A stretch of 64,000 nucleotides of DNA from Hymenobacter sp. 15J16-1T3B (GTDB lineage: Bacteria; Bacteroidota; Bacteroidia; Cytophagales; Hymenobacteraceae), in NCBI RefSeq assembly GCF_020711235.1, contig NZ_JAJFAV010000018.1, forward strand, positions 59,314-123,313, in the 5' to 3' direction. Shown one piece after another: positions 33,243-42,696 of the stretch. A program made the translations under genes and the position numbers. Each line of letters starts with the position of its first letter. Within the stretch, counting starts at the first letter, position 1. The notes below the pieces were generated by a model. It ran no database searches. It was not told the origin of the DNA and saw nothing but the letters and a program-made list of their open reading frames with translations.

Positions 33243-34388
33243 TTACTGGTTGAGGTAGATGGATTTAAGCTGGTAAGTGCCGCTGGTTACCACCCGGTCG
33301 TTTTCGTTGACCTGGCCCTGGGCCAGCACGGTCTGCTCGCCGTTGATGGCGCCGGGCTGCACGTAGCGAATCTTGAAGTGCTCGGGCTCGGTGTGCACGA
33401 ACACCACCGGCTTGCCGTTCAGGTCGGTCACGGCCGAGGTGGGCACCACCAGCTGCTTCTGCCCGCTGCCGCTCTGGCCCAGCACTTGCACGTTCACGGC
33501 CTGGCCGGCCCGGTAGGCGCTGCCGGCGGGGGCGTCCAGCTCCAGGATAAGCTGGCGCGCCTGGTTCACCGGGTTCACCACGTTGGAAAACACCACCAGC
33601 CGGGCGGGCACCCCGGCCTGGCCCTGCAGGCCTTCCACCCGAAACTGGGCGCCGGGCGTAACCTTGGGCAGGTCCTGGGCAAACACCTGCGCTTCCACGC
33701 GCAGCTTGCCGGGGTTGATGACGCGCAGCAACTCGTCGCCCTGGTTGACCTGCTGGCCCACGGCCAGGTTGAACACGTCCACCGTCCCGCTCACGGGCGC
33801 GGTGATGGGCACGCGGCGCTGCCGGGCCTGCCCGTTGAGGATGGCCGCGTTTTGCCGGGCCTGGCGCAGGCGCAGCTCGGCGGCCACCACGTCCTTGCGG
33901 GCGGCGATGTCGGCGATGCTCTGCAGACGGGCGTAGTCCTGCTGGGCCGCGCGCAGTTCGGCTTGGGCGTTGGCCCGCTCGGTGCTGAGCCCAATCTGCT
34001 GGGTGGCGTCGAGGGTTTGCTCCAGCACGGCCAGGGTCTGCCCGGCCCGCACGGGCTGGCCTACCTGGGCGCTCAGGCTCACGATGCGCCCGGTTTGGGG
34101 CACCACGATGCGGCCCTCGCCGCCGGCGGCGGCCGACACGGTGCCGTAGAGCGTGGCGCGGCTGTAGGTCGAGGAGTAGCTGGCCAGGCTGGTGCGCACC
34201 TCAAACAGGAACTGGCTTTCCTTGGGCAGCAGCACCTCGTCGGTCAGGGCCACGCCGGTGCTGGCCTTGGCCTCCCCCCCGTGGTCTTCGCCGCCGTGCC
34301 CTAGCACCGGGGCCGGTGGGGGAAGCAATACCGTCAGAACCAGCCCGGCGGCGGCCGTGGCCGCCAGTAGCTTATGCGTGGTTTTCAT
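33243..34388 (-). CDS. cusB: CusB-like periplasmic adaptor protein
   Basis: A 381-residue membrane-fusion protein. An N-terminal signal/anchor (LAATAAAGLVLTVLLPP) is followed by GHGGEDHGGEAKAS, a His/Asp-rich potential metal site. Then come the barrel-sandwich hybrid (lipoyl) halves (RIVSLSAQVGQPVRAGQTLA and APVSGTVDVFNLAVGQQVNQG) around a coiled-coil hairpin (residues about 130-185), beta-barrel and membrane-proximal domains. It would bridge the pump CusA and the channel CusC. The HGGEDHG segment recurs at the same place in the protein encoded next upstream. Confidence 0.93.
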   Translation of the reverse strand: MKTTHKLLAATAAAGLVLTVLLPPPAPVLGHGGEDHGGEAKASTGVALTDEVLLPKESQFLFEVRTSLASYSSTYSRATLYGTVSAAAGGEGRIVVPQTGRIVSLSAQVGQPVRAGQTLAVLEQTLDATQQIGLSTERANAQAELRAAQQDYARLQSIADIAARKDVVAAELRLRQARQNAAILNGQARQRRVPITAPVSGTVDVFNLAVGQQVNQGDELLRVINPGKLRVEAQVFAQDLPKVTPGAQFRVEGLQGQAGVPARLVVFSNVVNPVNQARQLILELDAPAGSAYRAGQAVNVQVLGQSGSGQKQLVVPTSAVTDLNGKPVVFVHTEPEHFKIRYVQPGAINGEQTVLAQGQVNENDRVVTSGTYQLKSIYLNQ

Positions 34389-34401
34389 ACAACAAGAGGG
34401 C

Positions 34402-35037
34402 TTAAGTGAGGGGCGTGCGGCGGGTGGCGGTCAGCGCCTGCTCCGAGGTGTGGGAAAGGGCAGGCTCGCGCCGCCGGCGCATGAGCAGGGCCGTCAGGCC
34501 GATGCCGAGCAGAAAGGCGCCGACCAGGGCCAGCACGGTTTTCCAGGAGGAGAAGAGCCCGGGCGCCGTGGCGGCCGCGGGCACCGCCGCCACCGGCAGC
34601 TTCTCCCCCACCTTGATGCCTTCCAGCAGCAGCAGGTCGGCTTGCTCGCCCGCCACGACGTTGAGGGCGAAGCTGTAGGCCTTGTTGGCCGGAAACTGGC
34701 CTTCGACCAGGTATTCGCCCGGCCCTTTTTCCGTCACCGCCCACTTTAGCGACGCATCTTCGGGATTGGTCAGGGTAAGCTTGGCGCCTTTGATAGGCGC
34801 GTTGGTGGCGTAGTCGGAGAGGAACAGGCGCAGGTCGGCGGGTTGGCCGCCTTCCAGCGGCTCGTAGCGCAGCAGCACCTCGAACTGCTCCGACAGCGCC
34901 GCCACCGAGAACGAGGTGGCGCCGGCCGGGGTCGAGGCCTTGGCGCCGTCGCCGTGGTCTTCGCCCCCGTGGGCGGCGGCCGCCCCCGCGAGCAGCAGGC
35001 CCAGCAGCAGAATCAGGAGTTGTTTCATGTTATTCAC
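34402..35037 (-). CDS. Membrane-anchored periplasmic protein of the Cus operon, unknown
   Basis: A 211-residue protein. A signal peptide ends at AAAAHGGEDHG, the same His-rich start as mature CusB. Residues about 40-145 look like an Ig-type beta sandwich (FEVLLRYEPLEGGQPADLRLFLSD, then KLTLTNPEDASLKWAV). One membrane helix (about 163-183) and a basic tail follow. Periplasmic domain plus one helix suggests a sensor, chaperone or pump helper. It overlaps the cusC end by 8 bases and is 13 bases before cusB. An ATG three codons later (35028) would avoid the overlap. Confidence 0.75.
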   Translation of the reverse strand: MNNMKQLLILLLGLLLAGAAAAHGGEDHGDGAKASTPAGATSFSVAALSEQFEVLLRYEPLEGGQPADLRLFLSDYATNAPIKGAKLTLTNPEDASLKWAVTEKGPGEYLVEGQFPANKAYSFALNVVAGEQADLLLLEGIKVGEKLPVAAVPAAATAPGLFSSWKTVLALVGAFLLGIGLTALLMRRRREPALSHTSEQALTATRRTPLT

Positions 35038-36280
35038 CCCGCAGGTAGTTGAGTTCGATGAGGGCCTGACGGTAATCGCGGATGGTGGTCAGGTAAGTGT
35101 TCTGGATGGTAAAGGCCTGGTTGAGGCTTTGAATCAGCACCAGATAGCTGATTTCGCCCGCCTTGAAAAGTCGTTGGGATTGGCTGATGATGGCCCGCGA
35201 CTGGGGCACACCGGTCTGCTCGTAGTAGCCCAGCGAGGCCGAGAACTTGCGCGTGTCGGCCAGGGCCTGCTGGTATTGGGTGCCCAGCTCCAGGCGCTGG
35301 GTTTGCAGCTGGTAGCCGGCCGCCTGGCTGCGGGCCGTGGCGGCCTGCAGTTGGGAGCGGTAGGTCCAGAACCAGATGGGCACGGACACGCCGAACTGAA
35401 AGCGGTACTTGATTTGGGAATTCTCAAACGCCTGGTTCTGATACCCCAGCGTTAGCGCGGGCGTGCGCCGGGCGCGCACCAGGCTGATGCCCGATTGGCT
35501 CAGGGCTACGTTCTGCTGGGCGGCGGCCAGCGTGGGGCTGCGCACCAGGGCGGCGCTGTCGGCCGCGGGCAAGCTGCCCAGCAGGGTCCCGCCCGCCTGG
35601 GCCAGCTCCGGGCCGCTGCGGCGCAGGTCGGTGCTGGTGGCCAGGGCCTCGTCGGGGCGGCCCAGCAGCAAGCCCAGGCGGCGCTGGGCGGCGCGCTGGT
35701 CTTCCGTGGCCTGCTGCAGCTGCACGGTGACCTGCCGGGCCTCGGCATCGGTGCTGATGCGCTGCAGGGAGGTGACTTCGCCGGCGGCAAACAGGCGCTC
35801 GGTGGCCAGCCGCAGGGCCCGGAACAAACTGTCCTGGTAGGTGAGCTGCCGCACCTGCGCCTCGGCGAATTGCAGGTTCAGGTACGCCAGGCGGGTGTCG
35901 CGCAGCACCGTGGCCCGGCTTACCTCCCGGTTGCGTTCGGCCAAGCTCACGCCGGCCTGGGCCACCTGGCGCTGGCGCCGGTACACGTTGGGCAGGTCAA
36001 TGGTTTGCACCACGCCCGGGGCCCACATTTCCCCCGTGGGGGCCGAAAACAGAAAGTCCGGGTTGGCGGGCGCGAACGAACCGCGCTTGAGGGCGCGTTG
36101 CTCCTCAATTTCCCGCTCCGCCTGCCGCAGCCTTGGGTGGCGGCGCAGGCTCTGGGCTTCGGCGCTGTCGAGGCGGATGGGGGTTTGCGCGCGCGCTGCT
36201 TCCCGGCCCGGCCCCAGCAGGAGGAGCCAGGCCAGCACCAGCACGCTACTCACCGCGCTTCTCATGGTCAGATACTTCAT
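35030..36280 (-). CDS. cusC: CusC/TolC-like outer-membrane efflux protein
   Basis: A 416-residue outer-membrane factor with a signal peptide (SVLVLAWLLLLGPG region). It shows the TolC-type internal duplication: long helices with SAEAQSLRRHPRLRQAEREI in the first repeat and PTLAAAQQNVALSQSGISLV in the second, each followed by short barrel strands. It forms the exit duct for the CusAB pump. Nearest genes on either side belong to the same minus-strand operon. No lipobox cysteine is present. Confidence 0.92.
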   Translation of the reverse strand: MKYLTMRSAVSSVLVLAWLLLLGPGREAARAQTPIRLDSAEAQSLRRHPRLRQAEREIEEQRALKRGSFAPANPDFLFSAPTGEMWAPGVVQTIDLPNVYRRQRQVAQAGVSLAERNREVSRATVLRDTRLAYLNLQFAEAQVRQLTYQDSLFRALRLATERLFAAGEVTSLQRISTDAEARQVTVQLQQATEDQRAAQRRLGLLLGRPDEALATSTDLRRSGPELAQAGGTLLGSLPAADSAALVRSPTLAAAQQNVALSQSGISLVRARRTPALTLGYQNQAFENSQIKYRFQFGVSVPIWFWTYRSQLQAATARSQAAGYQLQTQRLELGTQYQQALADTRKFSASLGYYEQTGVPQSRAIISQSQRLFKAGEISYLVLIQSLNQAFTIQNTYLTTIRDYRQALIELNYLRGE

Positions 36281-36382
36281 AGGTTCAGGTTAGGGCCCGT
36301 CAGGGGGCCGCCCGCCGTGGCAGCGGCGGACGGCCCGGACGGAGAGGGCCCGGACGCCGGGCGTCCGAAAAACAGGCTCCGC

Positions 36383-36928
36383 CTACGCTTTTTTCACCAG
36401 GGCCATGCCGCACGTGGGGCAGGAGCCGGGCTTGTCGCTGGCGCTGCCCGCGCACTTCATGGGGCACTCGTAGGCCGCGGCTTTGGCTTTGGCGCTTGTG
36501 CTGGCCAGCTTGTCGAAGCGGGCACTGATGGTTTCGCCGCCGCGGCGCAGCGTAATAATGGCCGTGGTGGGCGTCGCCCCGGCCGGCAGTGCGCCGCGCA
36601 GCTGGTCATCGCCGTACGCCGCCAGCGGAACGGTGGTGGTTTTGCCGCCCTGCTGGACCATGGCCGTGCCCGTTAGGCCCTTGTTGGCTTGGGTCTGCTC
36701 CTTGCCGTCGAGCAGGTACACGGTCATCTGGCCGCCTTGGAGCACCAGTTCCACGTGGTACTTGCCCGCCGTGCGCACGATGCCCCCGTGCGGGGCCGTG
36801 TGGGCGTGGGTTTCGCCGGCGGCGTTGTGGCCGTGGCCCGCGGCACCGGGCTTGTGCGCGTGCTGGGCGGAGAGGGAGAGCGGTGCGGCGAGCAATAGGG
36901 TGGCCGCCAGCAAATGCAACATCTTCAT
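36383..36928 (-). CDS. Exported His-rich protein with C-terminal heavy-metal-binding domain
   Basis: A 181-residue protein with signal peptide (LHLLAATLLLAAPLSLSAQ). A His-rich stretch (HAHKPGAAGHGHNAAGETHAH) follows. The C-terminus YECPMKCAG...CPTCGMAL is the short heavy-metal-binding domain (YHCPMH / CPxCGM type) found in Cus efflux proteins. It should bind copper in the periplasm. The start at 36928 gives a proper signal peptide; a longer reading from 37045 does not. It lies 49 bases after the DUF305 gene and 102 bases before cusC. Confidence 0.87.
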   Translation of the reverse strand: MKMLHLLAATLLLAAPLSLSAQHAHKPGAAGHGHNAAGETHAHTAPHGGIVRTAGKYHVELVLQGGQMTVYLLDGKEQTQANKGLTGTAMVQQGGKTTTVPLAAYGDDQLRGALPAGATPTTAIITLRRGGETISARFDKLASTSAKAKAAAYECPMKCAGSASDKPGSCPTCGMALVKKA

Positions 36929-36977
36929 GGGAAGGAGTAAAAGGGGGGTAATGGGAAAGTGGAAGCGGTAGCCGGGG

Positions 36978-37709
36978 CTACATTTTGTCGGCGTTCTGCT
37001 CGTGCCAGGCCTTGAAGTCGGCGATTTCCTTCTGCTGGGCGTCAATCATCTTCTGGGCCATTTCCTTGAGCTTGGTGTCCTTGCCGTGGGCCAGCTCGGC
37101 CTGGGCCATGTCCACCGCGCTTTGGTGGTGCACCGTCATCATCATGTTGAAGTTCATGTCCGGGTTGGTTACCATCGGGGGCATGTTTTTCATCATGGCG
37201 TCCATCGACGCCTTCATCTTGCTGGTGAAGGGGTCGGCCGGGTCCTGGGGCTTGTAATTGGTGGGCGCGCTGTCGAGGCGTTCGGCAATGGGCTCCAACT
37301 CACCGATTTCCTTTTGCTGGTCGGCTTTAATCTTCTCGGCCATCTGGCGCATGGTGGCGTCTTTGCCGTCGCGCAGCTCGATGTCGGCCATGGCAATGGC
37401 GCCGCGGTGATGCTCCATCATGTGGTGGGCAAAGTCGTGGTCGGTGTTGCCCTTGGGCTTCATGGCGTGCATCTTGGCCATCATGTCGTTCATGGCCGTC
37501 ACCATGGGCGAGTCGCTGCCAGTGGCCGCGGCGCCTTCCCCGGCGGGCGCGTCGTGGTTCATGCCGGCCATGTCCCCGGAAGCCGTGGCGTCCGTCGACG
37601 TGGTTTCCGTGGTCGTGGCCGTGCTGTCGGCTGATTTATCGCTGTTGCAGCTGCCCAGCAGCAGGGTGCCCGAACAGAGGGCGGCGAGGAAAAAAGCAGG
37701 CTTTTTCAT
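36978..37709 (-). CDS. DUF305 lipoprotein with two copies of the DUF305 core
   Basis: A 243-residue lipoprotein: lipobox LLLGSC with Cys at about residue 21, then a Thr/Ala-rich linker with MAGMNHD. Two DUF305 units follow, the first with FAHHMMEHHRGAIAMADIEL and the second with FNMMMTVHHQSAVDMAQAEL. Each has the HH-x-x-A-x-x-M-A pattern. DUF305 proteins are ferritin-like helical bundles tied to copper tolerance. It is second from the promoter end of the Cus operon, apart from small genes. Confidence 0.9.
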   Translation of the reverse strand: MKKPAFFLAALCSGTLLLGSCNSDKSADSTATTTETTSTDATASGDMAGMNHDAPAGEGAAATGSDSPMVTAMNDMMAKMHAMKPKGNTDHDFAHHMMEHHRGAIAMADIELRDGKDATMRQMAEKIKADQQKEIGELEPIAERLDSAPTNYKPQDPADPFTSKMKASMDAMMKNMPPMVTNPDMNFNMMMTVHHQSAVDMAQAELAHGKDTKLKEMAQKMIDAQQKEIADFKAWHEQNADKM

Positions 37710-37759
37710 GGGGTTGGTTTGGTTGAGGGGTTGGAAAAAGGAATTGAAAACAGCTGGTC

Positions 37760-38725
37760 TTAGCTGGCGGCCGGGCCCTTCACGTTGATGGTGAAGTCGC
37801 CGGTGTGAATCTGGCCGCCGTGGTTGAACTGCAGGAAGACGCGGTACAGGCCGGGGGCCTCGAAGTTGGTGTTGAAGCCGATGGCCGGGCCCTTGTCGGC
37901 CTGGTCGTTGGGGTGCACGTGCAGGTAGCGCTCGGTGTCTTCGCTGATGACCACCACGTGGCCCAGGGCACCGAGGTAGTTGTCGAGGTCCGTCACCGGC
38001 TGCCCGTCTTTGGTGATGTTGATTTTCATGCCCAGCAGCTGGCCGGTCTGCAGGGGCTTGTCAAAGCTGAGCGTGGCCTGGTAGCCGTCGCCGGCCCACT
38101 GCATGTCGTCGTTTTTGAACTTTACCGGGGCATAAGCTGGCCCCTTCACCGTGAGGGGCTGGCGGCCCAGCTGGTGGCCGGCACCGGTGGGCGTGTAGTC
38201 CTGAAACAGCACATAGTCGCCGCCCTTGGGGAAGGTGTAGCTGACCTTGTAGTTGCCCTCGGCCGTGTACTCGGGGTGCTCGTGGTAGAACTGGCCTAGG
38301 TCCTTGCTGACGATGATGAGGTGAATCTTCTTCTCGTGCACCACGGCCAGGGGCACGGGCGCGGCCTCGTTGCCCACTTCCTGGGGCGTGAACAGCAGCT
38401 GCGCGGGCTGGCCGGCCGTGGGCGGGGCGGGCGCCGCCGCAAACTGTATGGCGTAGGTCTTGCCGTTGCCGGCCGCGTGGTCGTTGTGTTCGAGCTTCAT
38501 GCCGCACTTAGGGCACTTCTCGCCCGCCTTGGTGCTGGTGACTTCCGGGTGCATGGGGCAGGCGTAGGTGTGGCCGCCGCTGTGCTCGGCCGTGCCTTCG
38601 GCCGGCCCCTCGGTCGGCGTGGTCACGGAGTTGGTGGCGCTGCTCGACGCGGAGTCGGAGGAGCAGCCGGCGGTGATGGTCAGGGCGCTGGCTACGGCCA
38701 GCAGGGTAACGGGTACGCGAAACAT
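37760..38725 (-). CDS. Lipoprotein with heavy-metal-binding domain and beta-sandwich domains
   Basis: A 321-residue lipoprotein (lipobox ITAGC, Cys near residue 20). After a Ser/Thr linker comes the heavy-metal-binding motif YACPMHPEVTS...CPKCGMKL (about 53-77). The rest consists of beta-sandwich-like segments with conserved His clusters: QFYHEHPEY, GAGHQLG, YLHVHPND and FLQFNHGGQIHTGDF. Those His pairs suggest further metal sites. Such proteins recur in Bacteroidota copper/silver operons; exact function is unknown. Start at 38725 gives the lipoprotein signal. Confidence 0.85.
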   Translation of the reverse strand: MFRVPVTLLAVASALTITAGCSSDSASSSATNSVTTPTEGPAEGTAEHSGGHTYACPMHPEVTSTKAGEKCPKCGMKLEHNDHAAGNGKTYAIQFAAAPAPPTAGQPAQLLFTPQEVGNEAAPVPLAVVHEKKIHLIIVSKDLGQFYHEHPEYTAEGNYKVSYTFPKGGDYVLFQDYTPTGAGHQLGRQPLTVKGPAYAPVKFKNDDMQWAGDGYQATLSFDKPLQTGQLLGMKINITKDGQPVTDLDNYLGALGHVVVISEDTERYLHVHPNDQADKGPAIGFNTNFEAPGLYRVFLQFNHGGQIHTGDFTINVKGPAAS

Positions 38726-38789
38726 GGTGTGGGAAATGAGTGATACACATCGGGGCCGTAACTGGACGGCGGGGGGCTCTCGCGTGCGC

Positions 38790-38921
38790 TTAGGCCTGCC
38801 ACTGTTGCCAGAGCACGAAGCCCAGGGCGGCGGCCAGCACGGCGTAGAGCAGGTAAGCGAGCAGGCGGCGGCCCGGCCCACGCGGGGGCGGCGCACCGGC
38901 TTCTTCGCAACAACTCTTCAT
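38790..38921 (-). CDS. 43-residue membrane peptide with CCEE start
   Basis: A very short gene: MKSCCEEAGAPPPRG, then an arginine pair and one membrane helix (LLAYLLYAVLAAALGFVLWQQW, residues about 20-40). The Cys pair near the N-terminus would face the cytoplasm and could hold Cu(I). It stands between the His-rich protein gene and the lipoprotein gene on the same strand. Such peptides are easily missed. Coding is supported by sensible sequence and position, not by family evidence. Confidence 0.6.
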   Translation of the reverse strand: MKSCCEEAGAPPPRGPGRRLLAYLLYAVLAAALGFVLWQQWQA

Positions 38922-39051
38922 TGCCGGGAGATGAAAACCAGGAAAATGGGGGGAGGAGGGGGGCCGGGAAACCGGCGCGACGGGCAAACGAAAAGGCCCG
39001 CCCCGGACACAGCAAAGCCGTGCCGGCGCGAGCCGTAGCGCGTCGGAGCAA

Positions 39052-39585
39052 TCAGACCGTCAGGGACCGAATGAAAATGCGGATGTCGGGTATTTTGGGC
39101 TTCAGGTGCCGGCGGGCCACCAGCAGCACGGGCTGCGTGCGGTCCCACTGCTGAAAGCGAACCACCACGCCTTGGGGGGCCGGCGGCAAGGCCACCGGCA
39201 TGAAGGTCATCTTTTCAATGCCGGCCTTGGGCGGGTGGCCCAGCGCGGCCCACACGGCCGCGGCGTCGTCCTGGCAGCAGGCGCCCTTGGGGCCGTGCTG
39301 GTGCGAGCCCGGGGCTTTATCGTCGTGGTGGTGCGTGCTGGCCGCGTCGTGGCCCTTGCCGTGCGCGTGAGTCGCCGAATGCTGGTGCCCGTGGTCGTGC
39401 TTATGCCCGTGGCCGTGCCCGTGCTGATGGGCCGGGGTGCCGGCCGGGTGCTTGTGGGCGGCGACCGGCGCCGGCGCGGCCGGCATCGCCAGCGCGCACA
39501 CGACTTGCCCAAAGAACACGTTGAGGAAGACCACCAGCAAGGAGGCCGCCACAGCGCGTCTAGAATGGGTCTTGAGTCGGAACAT
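39052..39585 (-). CDS. Exported histidine-rich protein, first gene of the Cus operon
   Basis: A 177-residue protein with an N-terminal membrane/signal segment (AVAASLLVVFLNVFFGQVVCALA). Residues about 43-95 contain some 20 histidines (HQHGHGHGHKHDHGHQH and similar) and CC at about 102-103. The C-terminal part is hydrophobic and ends with strands. It is likely a periplasmic copper or nickel buffer. A TAATTTTG box (minus strand, 39602-39609) matches the -7 consensus 16 bases before the ATG. It is divergent from copA. Confidence 0.75.
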   Translation of the reverse strand: MFRLKTHSRRAVAASLLVVFLNVFFGQVVCALAMPAAPAPVAAHKHPAGTPAHQHGHGHGHKHDHGHQHSATHAHGKGHDAASTHHHDDKAPGSHQHGPKGACCQDDAAAVWAALGHPPKAGIEKMTFMPVALPPAPQGVVVRFQQWDRTQPVLLVARRHLKPKIPDIRIFIRSLTV

Positions 39586-39772
39586 TGGTCTGAAGCAACG
39601 GCAAAATTATTCGAAAGGTTTAAATAGTACTTCACCGCGACGCGGGGCCGGCTTGCGGCCTCTGCTACCTCCTTTCGCTTCACTTTCCCGAAAAAGGGGG
39701 CTGCGTGGCGTTTACGCGCCGAATCAGGCGTACACCTGTGCCTGCGGAGCCGGTTCGTCGGCTGGCCGACGT

Positions 39773-39801
39773 GGAAATTATGTAAGCCCCGGGCAGAATT
39801 G
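39773..39801 (+). promoter_or_regulatory. Copper-regulon motif upstream of copA
   Basis: GGAAATTATGTAAG (39773-39786), 10 bases, then AATTG (39797-39801). It fits the shared bipartite motif. It lies 86 bases before the ATG chosen for copA, close to the spacing of other copies, and faces away from the divergent Cus operon. Confidence 0.6.
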
Positions 39802-39872
39802 TACACGTGCGAGGCGTCAGGCCCCGGGCAAGTACAAATGTTGCAAGCGCCAAGCGCAATTCTGCACATCCA

Positions 39873-42278
39873 ATGGGTACCGAACCGAGTTTACTTCGTG
39901 TTCCCATTGCAAGCGGCGGCACCGCCGCCCGTTTAAAGCGACATCCCGTGGATACCATACCCCATCACCACCCCGCGCCGGCGGAGCCGGCCCAGCCCGC
40001 GGCCCCCGCAGGCGGGACCCAGACGGCCACCCTCAACATCGAGGGCATGACCTGCGCCTCCTGCTCCAACTTCGTGGAGAAGGCCCTCAACCGCACGCCC
40101 GGCGTGCAGCGGGCCACCGTCAACCTGGCCAGTGAAAAGGCTACCATTGAATACCTGCCGGGCCAGATTGACCGCGCGGGCCTCAAGGCCGCCGTGGAGC
40201 AGGCCGGCTACGGCGTGCACGAGCCCGCGGCCCCGGCGTCGCCCAATGTGCTGGCCTCCGACCAGGAGCTGGACGCGCGCAAAGCCCAGGCCTACCAGAA
40301 GCTGAAGCGCCGCTTTCAGGTGGCCGTGGCGCTGGCCGTGGTCATCATGCCGCTGAGCATGCTCATGCTCTGGCCGGCGCTGATGAGCCGCATCTCCATG
40401 CCCCTGCTGAACTACGTGCTGCTGGCCCTGACCCTGCCGGTGCTCTTCTACAGCGGCCGCGAGTTTTACGTGTCGGCCTGGAACGGCTTCAAGCACCGCA
40501 CCGCCAGCATGGACACGCTCATTGCCGTGGGCACGGGCGCGGCCTTTGGCTACAGCCTGGCCGCCACGCTGATTCCGCACTGGTTCATGCAGCACGGCAT
40601 TATGCCCGAGGTCTACTACGACACCACGGCCACCATCATTGCCCTCATTCTGCTGGGCAAGGTGCTGGAGAGCCGGGCCAAGACCAAGACGTCGGCGGCT
40701 ATTAAAGCCCTGATGGGCCTGCAGGCCAAGACGGCCCGCGTGGTGCGGGGCGGTCAGGAAGTGGACGTGCCGATTGAAGACGTGGTGATTGGCGACGAAG
40801 TGCTGGTGCGGCCCGGCGAGAAGGTGGCCACCGACGGCGTGCTGCTCGCCGGCCACTCGGCCGTGGACGAGAGCATGCTCACAGGCGAGAGCCTGCCCGT
40901 GGAAAAGAAGGAAGGCGACGCGGTGTTCGGGGCCACGCTCAACAAAACCGGCTCCTTCCGCTTCCGCGTCAGCAAGGTGGGCTCGGAGACGATGCTGGCC
41001 CAGATTGTGAAACTGGTGGAGGAAGCCCAGGGCAGCCGCGCCCCCATTCAGCAGCTGGCCGACAAGGTCAGCGCCGTGTTCGTGCCGGTGGTCATCATGA
41101 TTGCCATCAGCACGTTTATCCTCTGGTTTGATTTCGCCCCCGACGCCTCGCGCCTGCCGCTGGCGCTGGTCAACTTCGTGGCCGTGCTCATCATTGCCTG
41201 CCCCTGCGCGCTGGGCCTGGCCACGCCCACGGCCATCATGGTGGGCACCGGCAAGGGCGCCGAGCACGGCGTGCTGATTCGCAACGCTGAAGCGCTGGAA
41301 AAAGCCGAGAAGGTAACCACCGTGCTGCTCGACAAAACCGGCACCATTACCCGCGGCGAGCCCAGCGTCACCGATTTCCTGCCCACCGCCGGCGCCAACC
41401 CGGCCCAGCTGCTGCCGCGGCTGGCCGCCGTGGAGCGGCAGAGCGAGCACCCGCTGGCCGAAGCCGTGGTGCGCTACGCCGACGCGCAGGGCGCCGCGCT
41501 GCTGCCGGCCACGGGCTTCCGCGCGTTTGAAGGACGGGGCGCCGGCGCCACCGTGGACGGCCAGGCCTACCTGCTGGGCAACCGCCGCTTGCTCGACGAG
41601 CACCAGGTAGCCGTATCGGCCGCCACCGAGCAGGCCGCCACCCGGCTGCTCAGCGAGGCCAAGACGGTGCTCTACGCCGCCACCGGCGGGCAGGTCGTGG
41701 CCCTGATTGGGGTGGCCGACACCGTGCGCGAGTCCAGCCGGGCCGCCATCCAGGCCCTGCAGGCCGAGGGCATCGAGGTGGTGATGATGACCGGCGACAA
41801 CCCGCAGACGGCCGCCAAGGTGGCCGAGCAGGTGGGCATCACGCGCTACTTTGCCGAAGTGCTGCCCGCCGACAAGGCCGGCAAGGTGAAGCAGCTGCAG
41901 GCCGAGGGCCGCACCGTGGCCATGGTGGGCGACGGCATCAACGACGCCCCGGCGCTGGCCCAGGCCGACATTGGCCTGGCGATGGGCGGCGGTACGGACG
42001 TGGCCATGGAAGCGGCCGGCATTACCCTCATGCGCTCCGACCTGCAGGGTGTGGTCACGGCCATGGACCTCTCGCGCCAGACCATGCGCACCATCAAGCA
42101 GAACCTGTTCTTCGCCTTCATCTACAACACGCTGGGCATTCCCATTGCGGCGGGCTTGCTGTACCCCATCACCGGCTGGCTGCTCTCGCCCATGCTGGCG
42201 GCCGGCGCCATGGCCCTGAGCTCGGTGTCGGTGCTGACCAACTCCTTGCGCCTGCGCGGCTACAAGCGGACGGCCTAG
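39873..42278 (+). CDS. copA: CopA-type Cu(I)-exporting P-type ATPase
   Basis: An 801-residue P1B-1 ATPase. One HMA domain has GMTCASC (C61/C64). The core carries TGES (about 337), the transmembrane metal site CPC (C443-C445) in ACPCALG, the phosphorylated D487 in DKTGT, an SEHP motif and GDGINDAP. It pumps Cu(I) out of the cytoplasm. The start is uncertain: ATG 39873 gives an 86-base leader after the copper motif; GTG 39948 (VDTIPHHHP) gives a 776-residue protein that starts with a His cluster; ATG-less extension to 39807 is unlikely. Partner chaperone is the copZ product. Confidence 0.95.
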   Translation: MGTEPSLLRVPIASGGTAARLKRHPVDTIPHHHPAPAEPAQPAAPAGGTQTATLNIEGMTCASCSNFVEKALNRTPGVQRATVNLASEKATIEYLPGQIDRAGLKAAVEQAGYGVHEPAAPASPNVLASDQELDARKAQAYQKLKRRFQVAVALAVVIMPLSMLMLWPALMSRISMPLLNYVLLALTLPVLFYSGREFYVSAWNGFKHRTASMDTLIAVGTGAAFGYSLAATLIPHWFMQHGIMPEVYYDTTATIIALILLGKVLESRAKTKTSAAIKALMGLQAKTARVVRGGQEVDVPIEDVVIGDEVLVRPGEKVATDGVLLAGHSAVDESMLTGESLPVEKKEGDAVFGATLNKTGSFRFRVSKVGSETMLAQIVKLVEEAQGSRAPIQQLADKVSAVFVPVVIMIAISTFILWFDFAPDASRLPLALVNFVAVLIIACPCALGLATPTAIMVGTGKGAEHGVLIRNAEALEKAEKVTTVLLDKTGTITRGEPSVTDFLPTAGANPAQLLPRLAAVERQSEHPLAEAVVRYADAQGAALLPATGFRAFEGRGAGATVDGQAYLLGNRRLLDEHQVAVSAATEQAATRLLSEAKTVLYAATGGQVVALIGVADTVRESSRAAIQALQAEGIEVVMMTGDNPQTAAKVAEQVGITRYFAEVLPADKAGKVKQLQAEGRTVAMVGDGINDAPALAQADIGLAMGGGTDVAMEAAGITLMRSDLQGVVTAMDLSRQTMRTIKQNLFFAFIYNTLGIPIAAGLLYPITGWLLSPMLAAGAMALSSVSVLTNSLRLRGYKRTA

Positions 42279-42318
42279 GGCCGGCGGTAATGTTCTTTCC
42301 CTTTTGTTTCTTCTTCTG

Positions 42319-42696
42319 ATGGATACGACGCAGATAATCGTGACGCTGGTGGGCGTGGGCCTGCTGGGCTTCGTGGGCTGGTTTTTCTTTCTGGCTCCGC
42401 ACCGGGTGGCTGCGGCGGTTTCGACGTCGGCCGGCATTCAGCAGGTCGACATCGTGGTGAAGGGCGGCTACTCGCCCAACGTTATTGAGGTGGAGCACGG
42501 CAAGCCCGTGCAGCTCAACTTCTACCGCGACGAGGAAAACTCCTGCTCCGAGGAGCTGCTGCTGCCCGACTTCAACATCCGGCGCGAGCTGGCGCCGTTT
42601 AAAACCACGGCCATTGAGTTGTTGCCCCAGCAAGCGGGTACCTTTGAGTTTACCTGCGGCATGCACATGCTGCGGGGCAGCCTGGTCGTAAAATGA
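42319..42696 (+). CDS. Membrane-anchored cupredoxin-like protein
   Basis: A 125-residue protein. One N-terminal helix (IIVTLVGVGLLGFVGWFFFL) anchors a cupredoxin-like domain beginning QQVDIVVKGGYSPNVIEVEHG. The C-terminal loop TCGMHMLRG and the upstream NSCSEELLLPDF supply Cys, His and Met ligands of a copper site. Such domains occur beside CopA genes and may pass copper. The start ATG at 42319 follows copA by 40 bases. Its stop overlaps the next gene's ATG (ATGA), so copA, this gene and the regulator form one operon. Confidence 0.85.
   Translation: MDTTQIIVTLVGVGLLGFVGWFFFLAPHRVAAAVSTSAGIQQVDIVVKGGYSPNVIEVEHGKPVQLNFYRDEENSCSEELLLPDFNIRRELAPFKTTAIELLPQQAGTFEFTCGMHMLRGSLVVK

Noticed and set aside
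39933..42437. Long minus-strand open frame (834 codons) opposite copA
   Set aside because: It mirrors copA in a GC-rich region; its translation is His/Gly/Arg/Gln-rich with no domain, while the plus strand has every P-type ATPase motif.
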